DNA from: DATKFM01 sp046154965
GTDB lineage: Bacteria > Pseudomonadota > Alphaproteobacteria > Dongiales > Dongiaceae
Length of the DNA: 64,000 nt
Direction: 5' to 3'
NCBI GenBank assembly: GCA_046154965.1
Contig: JBJXDY010000098.1
Location: forward strand, 1-64,000
Numbering within the stretch: position 1 is the first letter of the stretch; each line of letters starts with the position of its first letter. Position numbers and translations under genes: made by a program. Below, piece after piece: positions 43,208-51,590 of the stretch. The notes under the pieces were generated by a model. That model saw nothing but the letters and a program-made list of their open reading frames with translations. It searched no databases and was not told the DNA's origin.

Positions 43208-44014
43208 GTGATCCGCATCGCTACATTCAACGTCAATTCGATCAAGGCCCATATCGTCAATGTGACGGGCTGGCTGAAAGTGGCCAAACCCGATGTGGTG
43301 CTGATGCAGGAGATCAAATGCACCGACGAAAGCTTTCCGCGGCTGGAGATCGAGGATCTCGGCTACAACGTCGCGACCGTCGGGCAGAAGACCTATAACG
43401 GCGTCGCCATCCTGTCGAAGCACCCGCTGACGGTGGAGCAGAAAGCGCTGCCTGGAAGTCCCGAAGACGATCATGCGCGCTACATCGAAGGCCTGATCGA
43501 AGCGCCCAAGGGCAAAGACGGCAAGCGGATTGCCCTGCGCGTCGCCTCGATCTATCTGCCGAACGGCAATCCCTCCGGTACTGAGAAATTCACCTACAAA
43601 CTGGCCTGGATGGAGCGTCTGCGCGCCCATGCGGCGAACCTGTTGAAGCTCGAAGAAGTTCTGGTGCTCGGCGGCGACTACAATGTCGCGCCGACGGATG
43701 ATGACGTCTACGATCCGGAAGGCTGGCACGACGATGCACTGTGCCGGCCCGAGTCGCGCCGCGCGCTGCGCATGATCGTCAATCTCGGCTACACTGATGC
43801 GATCCGGGCGCTGCACGGCCAGCCACACCTCTATACTTTCTGGGACTATCAGGCCGGCCGCTGGCAACGGGACGAGGGCCTGCGCATCGATCACCTGCTG
43901 CTGTCACCCCAGGCCGCTGACTTGCTGTCGGAGTCGGGCGTCGACCGCGATCCCCGCGGCAAGGACAAGCCGTCGGATCACACGCCGGTCTGGTGTGAGC
44001 TGGATATTGGCTAA
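43208..44014 (+). CDS. xth: exodeoxyribonuclease III
   Basis: ExoIII is an AP endonuclease and 3'-5' exonuclease of base excision repair. The 268-aa product begins with a GTG codon (43208) to give the typical IRIATFNVNSIKAH; MQEIK holds the metal-binding Glu, YLPNGNPSGTEKF and GGDYNVAPTDDDVYDP hold the catalytic Asp/Asn, and SDHTPVWCEL the catalytic His. Upstream in-frame codons run through the erpA terminator and are rejected. Its stop overlaps the stop of the convergent ndh gene. Confidence 0.95.
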   Translation: MIRIATFNVNSIKAHIVNVTGWLKVAKPDVVLMQEIKCTDESFPRLEIEDLGYNVATVGQKTYNGVAILSKHPLTVEQKALPGSPEDDHARYIEGLIEAPKGKDGKRIALRVASIYLPNGNPSGTEKFTYKLAWMERLRAHAANLLKLEEVLVLGGDYNVAPTDDDVYDPEGWHDDALCRPESRRALRMIVNLGYTDAIRALHGQPHLYTFWDYQAGRWQRDEGLRIDHLLLSPQAADLLSESGVDRDPRGKDKPSDHTPVWCELDIG

Positions 44015-45351
44015 GACTCGCTGCCGGGCCCGGTAATGAGCCGTGCGCCGCGCTGAAACGTCACGTAGGCCCAGAGCCAGTTCAGCATCACTGTCAGCCG
44101 GTTGCGGAAACCGATCAAGAAGAAAACGTGGGCGGCGCCCCAGAGCAGCCAAGCCAGAAAGCCGCTCAACCGCAGCCACCCGAAATCGGCAACGGCGGCA
44201 TGGCGGCCGATGGTCGCGAAGTTGCCATAGTTCCGGTAACGGAACGGACGCGGTGCGGATTTTTGCTTAATGCGGCGGGCGATTACGTCAGCAACATAGG
44301 TGCCCATCTGCTTAGCGGCTGGTGCAACGCCGGGAACCAAGGTGCCGTCGGGATTCCGGACGGCGGCATTGTCGCCGATGAGAAAAATTTCGGGAGCACC
44401 GGCAACCGAGAGGTCATCCTTCACCCAGACTCGGCCGGCGCGATCATGATCAACTTTCAGCCATTTCGCGGCAGGCGAAGCCTGAACGCCCGCAGCCCAT
44501 ATCACTGTCCGCGACGCAATGCGCGTCCCCCTCACGATGACGCCACCGGCATCGCAGGATTCAACCGGAGAATTCAACCTCACCTCGACACCCAGCCTCT
44601 CCAGCGACTGCTCGGCCTTGCGCGAGAGTTCCTCCGGGAAAACCGTTAGAACGCGCGGTCCTGCCTCGATCAGCAGGATGCGCGCCGAAGTCGGATCGAT
44701 GGAGCGAAAATCCTTGGCCAGAGTCTTCTTTGCCAGTTCTGCGATAGCCCCGGCCATCTCGACACCGGTCGGGCCACCACCAATGACAACAAACGTCAAC
44801 AGCCGGTCACGTTCGTCGATATCGGTCTCGCGCTCAGCGCGCTCGAAGGCCATGAGAATGGCGTGGCGGATGGCCGTCGCATCGTCGATCTTCTTGAGGC
44901 CGAGCGTGACATCTTCCCATTCGTCATGGCCGAAATAGGCGTGGCGTGCGCCGGCAGCCAGGATCAGAAAGTCATAGCCGACGGCGCCGTTGCCCTGGAT
45001 ATGCAATTGCCGGCGGTCGCGGTCGATCGCCTCGACCCGGCCCATCACTACTTCGGCGTTGCGCTGATCCCGTAGAATGCCACGGATTGGTGCGGCAATA
45101 TCGGCGGGCGAAAGGCCGGCCGTCGCCACCTGATAGAGAAGCGGCTGGAACAAGTGATAGTTCCGGCGGTCGATGACCACGACATCAACAGGAGCATTCT
45201 TCAACGCCTTGGCGGCGGTCAGTCCGCCAAAACCGGCGCCGACAACGACGACGCGCGGGCGTTTGCCCGCCCCCCCTCTGGTTTCAGAGCGGGCGACCTG
45301 CGGCTCAGCCACAGGCAGGGCTAGGACAACGCGCCCGGCTGCCGCAGACAT
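44011..45351 (-). CDS. ndh: type II NADH dehydrogenase
   Basis: Ndh oxidises NADH and reduces quinone without pumping protons. The 446-aa flavoprotein has the FAD motif VVVVGAGFGGLTAAKAL at residue 33 on, a second dinucleotide motif FVVIGGGPTGVEMAGAIAEL, the FAD-proximal APEIFLIGDNAAV, and a C-terminal membrane-anchoring hydrophobic segment (LAWLLWGAAHVFFLIGF). The ATG at 45351 has AGGAGG eight bases away. The organism evidently also has complex I, given the assembly factor homologues, so this is an alternative entry point. Confidence 0.93.
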   Translation of the reverse strand: MSAAAGRVVLALPVAEPQVARSETRGGAGKRPRVVVVGAGFGGLTAAKALKNAPVDVVVIDRRNYHLFQPLLYQVATAGLSPADIAAPIRGILRDQRNAEVVMGRVEAIDRDRRQLHIQGNGAVGYDFLILAAGARHAYFGHDEWEDVTLGLKKIDDATAIRHAILMAFERAERETDIDERDRLLTFVVIGGGPTGVEMAGAIAELAKKTLAKDFRSIDPTSARILLIEAGPRVLTVFPEELSRKAEQSLERLGVEVRLNSPVESCDAGGVIVRGTRIASRTVIWAAGVQASPAAKWLKVDHDRAGRVWVKDDLSVAGAPEIFLIGDNAAVRNPDGTLVPGVAPAAKQMGTYVADVIARRIKQKSAPRPFRYRNYGNFATIGRHAAVADFGWLRLSGFLAWLLWGAAHVFFLIGFRNRLTVMLNWLWAYVTFQRGARLITGPGSES

Positions 45352-45462
45352 GGGAACACCTCCTGGGATCGGCCAAGTGGTCAGTTTCCCATGATATACA
45401 TCGCCGGGAGAAATAGGATTTTGGCATGGATCGCATGACAATAGCCTATTGGCGCTTCCCAA

Positions 45463-47190
45463 TCAGATATCCGCGAAACAATGCGTCTCAGCCTTGCCGC
45501 CGGGATGGCAGACGGCGCCCTGTTCGGCATCGCTGACGGTCTGGGCATAACGCCAGATCGCGCCGGACTGATAGTCGTGCTTGCGCGGCTTCCACTGCTT
45601 CCGGCGCTCGGCCAATTCGGCGTCGCTGAGGTCGACCTGCAGCGTGCCTTTCTCCGCATCAATACGGATGGTGTCGCCGTTCTTCAGCAGGCCGATGGGG
45701 CCGCCGACCGCGGCTTCCGGACCCACATGACCGATGCAGAACCCGCGGGTGGCGCCGGAGAAGCGGCCATCGGTGATCAGCGCCACCTTGTCGCCCATAC
45801 CCTGGCCGTAGATGGCCGCTGTCGTCGCCAGCATCTCGCGCATGCCCGGTCCGCCGCGCGGGCCCTCATATCGGATGACGAAGACATCGCCCTCGCTGTA
45901 CTTGCGCTGCTCGACTGCGCGATAGGCGTCTTCCTCGCAATCGAAGCAGAGCGCCTTGCCGGTGAAGGCCAGCTTCTTCATACCGGCGATCTTCACGATA
46001 GCGCCCTGGGGCGCCAGATTGCCGCGCAAGCCGACGACGCCGCCGGTCTTAGACAGCGGATTTGCGGTCGGACGGATCACGTCCTGATTGGTAGGGAAGG
46101 TCACGCCCTTCAGATTTTCGGCGATGGTCTTGCCAGTGACGGTCATGCAATCGCCATGCAGGAAGCCACCCTCCAGCAGCGCCTTCATCAGTACGGGCAC
46201 GCCGCCGATTTCGTACATGTCCTTGGCGACGTAGCGGCCGCCCGGCTTCAGATCGGCGATGTAGGGCGTGCGGCGGAAGATCTCACAGACGTCGTGGAGG
46301 TCGAACTTGATGCCGACCTCATGGGCGATCGCCGGCAGATGCAGGCCGGCATTGGTAGAGCCGCCGGACGCAGCCACCACCATGGCGGCATTCTCCAGCG
46401 CCTTGCGGGTGACGATGTCGCGCGGGCGGATCTGCTTGGCCACCAGGTTCATGACTGCCTGTCCCGACGCCTCGGCATAGGCGTCGCGACTCTCATAGGG
46501 CGCGGGGGCGCCGGCCGATCCCGGCAAGGCCAGACCGATCGCCTCGGACACGCAGGCCATGGTGTTGGCGGTGAACTGGCCGCCGCAGGAACCGGCGGAC
46601 GGACAGGCGACGCATTCCAACTCGTGTAGATCCTTCTCATCCATCTTGCCGGCCGAATACGCGCCGACGGCTTCGAAGACATCCTGCACGGTTACATCGC
46701 GGCCGTGATAGCGGCCCGGCAGGATCGACCCGCCATACATGAACACCGACGGCACGTTCAGCCGCACCATGGCCATCATCATGCCGGGGAGGGACTTGTC
46801 GCAGCCTGCAAAGCCGACCAGCGCGTCGTAGCAGTGACCGCGCATGGTGAGTTCGACCGAGTCGGCAATGACCTCGCGGCTGACCAGTGAGGACTTCATG
46901 CCGGCATGGCCCATGGCGATGCCGTCGGTCACGGTGATCGTGGTAAACTCCCGGGGCGTGCCACCGGCCGCCTTCACGCCCCTCTTCGCGACCTGCGCCT
47001 GGCGGGCGAGCGCGATATTGCAGGGCGCTGCCTCGTTCCAGGTGGTGGCCACGCCGACGAAGGGCTGGGCGATCTCCGCCTCCGTCATGCCCATGGCGTA
47101 GTAGTAGGACCGGTGCGGAGCGCTGGAAGGCCCGACCGAGACATGGCGGCTGGGAAGTTTGGATTTGTCAAACTTGCTTGAGATGGGCAT
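45463..47190 (-). CDS. ilvD: dihydroxy-acid dehydratase
   Basis: IlvD makes the 2-keto acids of valine, isoleucine and leucine/pantothenate synthesis from dihydroxy acids. The 575-aa protein carries the Fe-S cluster cysteines in PCNIAL, GFAGCDKSLPGM and ECVACPSAGSCGG, and the conserved ALITDGRFSGATRG near the end. Length fits the family. The ATG at 47190 follows GAAGGAACTGCC. No ilv neighbours are in the window. Confidence 0.97.
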   Translation of the reverse strand: MPISSKFDKSKLPSRHVSVGPSSAPHRSYYYAMGMTEAEIAQPFVGVATTWNEAAPCNIALARQAQVAKRGVKAAGGTPREFTTITVTDGIAMGHAGMKSSLVSREVIADSVELTMRGHCYDALVGFAGCDKSLPGMMMAMVRLNVPSVFMYGGSILPGRYHGRDVTVQDVFEAVGAYSAGKMDEKDLHELECVACPSAGSCGGQFTANTMACVSEAIGLALPGSAGAPAPYESRDAYAEASGQAVMNLVAKQIRPRDIVTRKALENAAMVVAASGGSTNAGLHLPAIAHEVGIKFDLHDVCEIFRRTPYIADLKPGGRYVAKDMYEIGGVPVLMKALLEGGFLHGDCMTVTGKTIAENLKGVTFPTNQDVIRPTANPLSKTGGVVGLRGNLAPQGAIVKIAGMKKLAFTGKALCFDCEEDAYRAVEQRKYSEGDVFVIRYEGPRGGPGMREMLATTAAIYGQGMGDKVALITDGRFSGATRGFCIGHVGPEAAVGGPIGLLKNGDTIRIDAEKGTLQVDLSDAELAERRKQWKPRKHDYQSGAIWRYAQTVSDAEQGAVCHPGGKAETHCFADI

Positions 47191-47362
47191 GGCAGTTCCT
47201 TCGACGGGACGGCAAATGAAGCCGGAAAGATAGAGGCGCACCCTCCCAATCGCCAGTGGGATTTACTGTTTTCTATGGGATAGGAGCAGCCCTTTTCTGC
47301 TGGCGGGCAATCGCCCAGATAAGATAGATTTCCTTTCCTTGCCCTCAACTTCGGGTATCGTG

Positions 47363-47878
47363 ATGCCGCGCTTATTCCCCGAGGACCGCCCATGCCGCTG
47401 GTTCGCAAAATCCGCCGCGCACAAGACGCTTGCGATTACTGCACTGGCCGCAGCATTTCTTTGGGCGCCAGGCCCGGTCGGCGCACAGGAAGTAAGGCCC
47501 GTCGGGTATGTGAAGAATGTCGATGGCCTGGTCAACCTGATACGGGATCAGCGTTCTGAAACGCTTGAGCCTGGCGCGGCTATCTTCCTCGAAGACATCA
47601 TCGAGTCCGGTGCGGACGGCTCCTTTGGCATTACGCTAAAGGACGACACGCGCCTTTCGGGCGGCCCCAATACGAAACTCAAGATCAAGGAATTCGCCTT
47701 CGAACCCGCCGAGGGCAAGCTCGGTTCGATCATGGAAGTTCTTAAAGGAACTCTATTCTACATCTCCGGCACCATCTCAAAACTGTCTTCCGAAGCGGTC
47801 AAGATCGAGACTCCGTTCGGGCTGATCGCAGTCCGCGGCACCCGGTTCGTCGTTCGCGTCGGCGGCGGTGAATCATGA
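47363..47878 (+). CDS. FecR-domain exported protein, 171 aa
   Basis: The product has an N-terminal signal-like segment (KTLAITALAAAFLWAP, cleavage near GAQ, residue 41) and a FecR domain (about residues 45-165): VGYVKNVDGLVNLIR, LEPGAAIFLEDIIESGADGS, LKDDTRLSGGPNTKLKI and IETPFGLIAVRGTRFVV. In classic systems FecR passes a signal from a TonB receptor to a sigma factor, but here no sigma factor or TonB gene is near and there is no cytoplasmic helix, so it is a lone periplasmic form. It overlaps the OmpA-like lipoprotein gene by four bases. The ATG at 47363 is chosen without a clear binding site. Confidence 0.85.
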   Translation: MPRLFPEDRPCRWFAKSAAHKTLAITALAAAFLWAPGPVGAQEVRPVGYVKNVDGLVNLIRDQRSETLEPGAAIFLEDIIESGADGSFGITLKDDTRLSGGPNTKLKIKEFAFEPAEGKLGSIMEVLKGTLFYISGTISKLSSEAVKIETPFGLIAVRGTRFVVRVGGGES

Positions 47879-48504
47879 AGAAACGCTCCGCAAGAGATTT
47901 GGCATTTCGCATCAGCGGCGGCCTGATTCTCGCCGGCCTGCTTGCGTCCTGTGCACCCTTGCCGAGAAACGTCGTCGTGCTGCTGGAAGATCCGGACAAT
48001 CCGAACACCTCGGTCGAGGTCAGCAGCGGTGCCGGTTCGGCCGTGATCGACAAGCCGCTGGTCGCGGTCGGCGTCGACGAAGGCTCGGGCGGTCTCACGG
48101 AACCGCAAGAAACCACAATCGGCACGGTACGCAAGGCTTTCAAGCAGGCCATCGACTCCCAACCGCGGCCGCCAGCGAAGTTCATCCTCTATTTCGAGTT
48201 GGGCGGTCAGCGCCTCCTGCCCGACTCTGAGGCGGAGCTCGATTCTATTGCGGCACTCATCAGAAATCGCCCGTTTGTGGACGTAACCGTCGCCGGCCAT
48301 ACGGACACCGTGGGTCTGCCGGCCTTGAACGCGCAATTGTCGCTCAACCGCGCTGTCGCGGTGCGCGACCTGCTGATTGCGCGCGGGGTTGATCCGGCGT
48401 TGTTGAGCGATGTCACGTCACATGGCGAGGGCAATCCGCTGGTGCCTACGGGAAACGAAGTGAGCGAGCCGCGCAACCGTCGCGTCGAGGTCACGGTGCG
48501 CTAG
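47875..48504 (+). CDS. OmpA-family lipoprotein, 209 aa
   Basis: The protein has a lipoprotein signal (ILAGLLASC) and a C-terminal OmpA peptidoglycan-binding domain at about residues 100-209: FELGGQRLLPDSEAELDSI, VAGHTDTVGLPALNAQLSLNRA, RNRRVEVTVR, all typical. The region between (30-95) is not recognisable. It would be anchored in the outer membrane and grip the cell wall. It overlaps fecR by four bases and so is its partner; the stop runs 14 bp into the convergent histidine kinase gene. Confidence 0.9.
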   Translation: MKKRSARDLAFRISGGLILAGLLASCAPLPRNVVVLLEDPDNPNTSVEVSSGAGSAVIDKPLVAVGVDEGSGGLTEPQETTIGTVRKAFKQAIDSQPRPPAKFILYFELGGQRLLPDSEAELDSIAALIRNRPFVDVTVAGHTDTVGLPALNAQLSLNRAVAVRDLLIARGVDPALLSDVTSHGEGNPLVPTGNEVSEPRNRRVEVTVR

Positions 48505-50617
48505 GCACCGCACGGGGCCCCGCCGGATCACCGGCTGCCCTATCCATTGTCTGACCATCATTTACTGCGAGCCGCGCCAGCGAACGCTCTGCCGGAAACG
48601 ACAGCGTAACACTGGTACCGACATTCAATGCGCTGGTCAGCGTCAGACGCCCCCCATGCAGCTCCAACAACGATTTCGTTATCGGCAGACCGAGCCCGGC
48701 ACCCTGATAGTTGCGGACAAGAGGGTGTTCCGTCGTGTAGAACGGCTCCAGGATCTTGGAGATATCGCTCTCTGAGACGCCGATGCCGGTGTCGCTGACT
48801 TCAATGTCAATGCCCCCATCCGCGCGCAGCAACGCTTGCAGGCTTACGGTTCCCTTCTCGTCTGTAAACGTGACCGCATTGGTCAGCAGGTTGACCAGCA
48901 TCTGCTTGATCATAGGCGCATCGCCGCGGAGCGCCGGCAAGCCTGGGGCAAGATCAGTCGTCATCGTGAGTTGCTTGCGCTCGATTCTGGGTCGCAGCAT
49001 TCCCACGGCATCCGTGGCGATCTTGTAGACATCGACCGTCGTTTCATGGAGTGCGGCATGGCCGGTTTCGATCTTCGACATTTCCAGTATGTCGCTGATT
49101 ATCGCAAGCAGATGGCTGCCACTTGAATGTATGTCGCCCGCATACTCGACATACTTGTCATTTCCGACCGCGCCGAGTTCCTGATCCCGGATTAGGGATG
49201 AGAAGCCAAGTATCGCCGTCAGCGGTGTGCGCAGCTCATGACTCATGTTTGCCAAGAAATTGGACTTCGCCCGATTTGCAGCCTCCGCATGCGCCAAAGC
49301 TTGTCGCAGAGCCCTTTCGGCCGCGGCTCGATTCTGCGCTTCCCGGTAGAGATCATGCATCAGGCGCACGACAAAGAAGACGCCGGCGGCAAATATGCCA
49401 AAACTGGCATCAAAGAGAATTCCCGAGAACTCGAAACCAAGCCAACAAGCAAGTCCCAGCGCCGTGCAGCAAGCCAGCAGAATCATGGCATGCACCGATG
49501 CGCGGCGCCCGCTGCGACCAGAAAAAAGAAGAAAAATCGCGCCAACTGCTATAAGCTCGACGAAAAGAATCACGCCGTTCCGAAGCAGGATGGTCTGGCC
49601 AGCCATGGCCTCTATCGCTTGAGCGAACAGTTCAAGGCCCGGCATCTGAGTGCCCAACGGCGTGGCGAACATTGGTCCGACACCGCTCGCTGTAGCGCCG
49701 ATCAGGACGATCTTGCCACGCAGGCGCGTAAGATCGCCGGTGCCCTCCAGCAAATCCTTCGCTGAAATGTAGCTGCCGCGGTCGATCGGACTATAGCGGA
49801 GCCACATATTGCCGCTGGCGTCGGTGGGAACCGATAGACCACCGATGCGGCCCTCCGTAACGCCGAACGCAGGTTGAACATCCAACATCAGTAGATCCGT
49901 CCGCGTGGCGACGCGCAGCAATTCGACGGGGAACGAGGGAACTATCTGGCCGCCGATATTCACCGCGAACGGCACCCAACGCACAACGCCATCTATGTCC
50001 GGATAGAAAATTGCGGCCCCGTGGCCGTCGCTGGCCGATTCCAGCAGCCGCGCGTTGTGGCGCAGTCCCGAATGGTACAGCAGAAAGTCAGCGGCATCGC
50101 CGCCGCCGGTGATGCCAATCAGAGTCCCGGTCTGGACCTTGTTCGGTTCCGCCCCCTCTTTGACCGGTGCATCTGCCAGGACAATCCGACCGCCGCTGAG
50201 ACTCTTGGCCAGAATCTCGTCATGCGTGGGAAAACCCGACAAACGAATCCGGATGTCGGATGGAAGGTCCGGCATGTTCTGCGCCAGCTGTTCCGGCGAT
50301 AACCGGTCGGGCTCAAAGAAGAGAATCTCAAGGCCGACCGCCGTCGGCTGCGCCGCGTTCACCTGATCCAAGAGCTGCGCCAGCAGGTCGCGCGGCCAAG
50401 GCCACTGGCCGTGTGTGGCGAGTGACGCGTCATCGATGTCGATAATGACTACGTGGGAGTTACCAAGCTGCCTGGGCAAAATTCGCTGCAGAAAATCAAA
50501 CTGGGTCAGGCGCACGCTGGCAAGAAATGGCGGATCGGCAAACCGCATGCCGAAGACGACAAGCAGGGCGAACACCATAACCGCATGCAGGCGGTATCGT
50601 TGTAGAGCGAAGAGCAT
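48491..50617 (-). CDS. CHASE2-domain sensor histidine kinase, 708 aa
   Basis: This membrane kinase has an N-terminal helix, a periplasmic CHASE2 domain (about residues 35-335; HVVIIDIDDASLATHGQWPWPRDLLAQLLD, GKIVLIGATASGVGPMFATPLGTQMPGLELFAQAI), three helices (about 345-420), a short coiled coil, and a HisKA/HATPase module: phospho-acceptor His460 in MSHELRTPL, N box NLLTNAVTF, G1 DTGIGV and G2 GAGLGLPI. It presumably senses an envelope signal and phosphorylates a response regulator, but none is adjacent. Convergent with the FecR/OmpA pair, which it may work with. Confidence 0.92.
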   Translation of the reverse strand: MLFALQRYRLHAVMVFALLVVFGMRFADPPFLASVRLTQFDFLQRILPRQLGNSHVVIIDIDDASLATHGQWPWPRDLLAQLLDQVNAAQPTAVGLEILFFEPDRLSPEQLAQNMPDLPSDIRIRLSGFPTHDEILAKSLSGGRIVLADAPVKEGAEPNKVQTGTLIGITGGGDAADFLLYHSGLRHNARLLESASDGHGAAIFYPDIDGVVRWVPFAVNIGGQIVPSFPVELLRVATRTDLLMLDVQPAFGVTEGRIGGLSVPTDASGNMWLRYSPIDRGSYISAKDLLEGTGDLTRLRGKIVLIGATASGVGPMFATPLGTQMPGLELFAQAIEAMAGQTILLRNGVILFVELIAVGAIFLLFSGRSGRRASVHAMILLACCTALGLACWLGFEFSGILFDASFGIFAAGVFFVVRLMHDLYREAQNRAAAERALRQALAHAEAANRAKSNFLANMSHELRTPLTAILGFSSLIRDQELGAVGNDKYVEYAGDIHSSGSHLLAIISDILEMSKIETGHAALHETTVDVYKIATDAVGMLRPRIERKQLTMTTDLAPGLPALRGDAPMIKQMLVNLLTNAVTFTDEKGTVSLQALLRADGGIDIEVSDTGIGVSESDISKILEPFYTTEHPLVRNYQGAGLGLPITKSLLELHGGRLTLTSALNVGTSVTLSFPAERSLARLAVNDGQTMDRAAGDPAGPRAVPSAP

Positions 50618-50868
50618 CTCACGCTCTGCGGCGCGCGGTCGTGGGAAACTCCGGTGGCGTAGTTGTCGGAATCCGCATCGGTTCTTCGCTTAAGGGGAGT
50701 TTCCGTCAAGTTCGCCGGACTGAGCGCTTTTCCAGGCCATCGCCGCCCGTCGACCATCGGAATCAGCATTGCCACACAGCTTCAGAGCACGGCATTCCAA
50801 TCTGACTCGTCCATGTAATCAAGATTAATTGTGATAAAAATTCATCGAATTCGGCTTAAGCAGAATAG
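50618..50868. other. intergenic region, 251 bp, AT-richer
   Basis: Upstream region of the histidine kinase gene and downstream of the exported-protein gene, both minus strand. It contains an AT-rich stretch at about 50815-50880. No gene is supported and no clear promoter pair was assigned. Confidence 0.4.
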
Positions 50869-51534
50869 TTAATTGCCGAGATGAAACACCGCGCCGGCCG
50901 CGCGCCACCCGCCGCTTGCCGGCTGGGTTGTCGGCGTTTGCGCGACGACCTGTCCGGGCTGCTGCAGCAGGTAGAGAATTGCTTCGGGCGAGGCATCGGA
51001 AATGACGAAAGTCATGGCGACCGAGGCGCCCGGCTGGATGCGGCCGCCGGTGAACTCCAGCTGGTCGTAGGGCTCTTCGGTTTCGTTACTGGTGAGGAAT
51101 TGGGGCGAGGCATAGGGCCGCCCGGCAGTGGAGGCCTGGCCGAAGGACAGGCCGTCGCCGTAGGGGCTATAGGTCGCCAAGACTTCGCGAAGCTCGAGAG
51201 CAAAGCGCGTCCAAGCCTGCGGCGTTTTGTTGGTTACCACCTTCGTCAGGACAAACGCGAAGGCGTGGTGGGTGCCGACCAGATTGCCGATGCTGGGATC
51301 AATATCTTTGATGACCAGGACCACGTCGGTGGAGACGCTGGTGATGTTCTCATGGACAACAAAGGGATCGGCCTGCGTGCCCGATCCGGAGACTCCGGTG
51401 ATCTCGAAACCGCCAAGTTCGTCGCTGAAGGTGATGCCATTGACGCGCATCGGCTCAGCTTCGCTCCCGGACGGGAGGAGCAGCGCAAACAAGACACCGA
51501 TTGCGATCAGAGTCGTCCGGAACGGGGCAATCAT
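50869..51534 (-). CDS. exported protein of unknown function, 221 aa
   Basis: A signal peptide (TLIAIGVLFALLLPSGSEA, cleavage near residue 27) leads a domain rich in beta strands: GFEITGVSGSGTQADPFVVHENITS, VVLVIKDIDP, HAFAFVLTKVVTNKT, FTGGRIQPGASVAMTFVISDASP. The pattern of repeated hydrophobic strands suggests an immunoglobulin-like or similar beta sandwich. I do not recognise a family. It is directly upstream of the CHASE2 kinase on the same strand, with a 251-bp gap, which makes a link possible but not shown. Located in the periplasm or secreted. Confidence 0.65.
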   Translation of the reverse strand: MIAPFRTTLIAIGVLFALLLPSGSEAEPMRVNGITFSDELGGFEITGVSGSGTQADPFVVHENITSVSTDVVLVIKDIDPSIGNLVGTHHAFAFVLTKVVTNKTPQAWTRFALELREVLATYSPYGDGLSFGQASTAGRPYASPQFLTSNETEEPYDQLEFTGGRIQPGASVAMTFVISDASPEAILYLLQQPGQVVAQTPTTQPASGGWRAAGAVFHLGN

Positions 51535-51590
51535 CCGTCCATTATTGACGGCCCCGAGCGGCTTGGCAAAGGACGGGATCGAGTTTTCAC

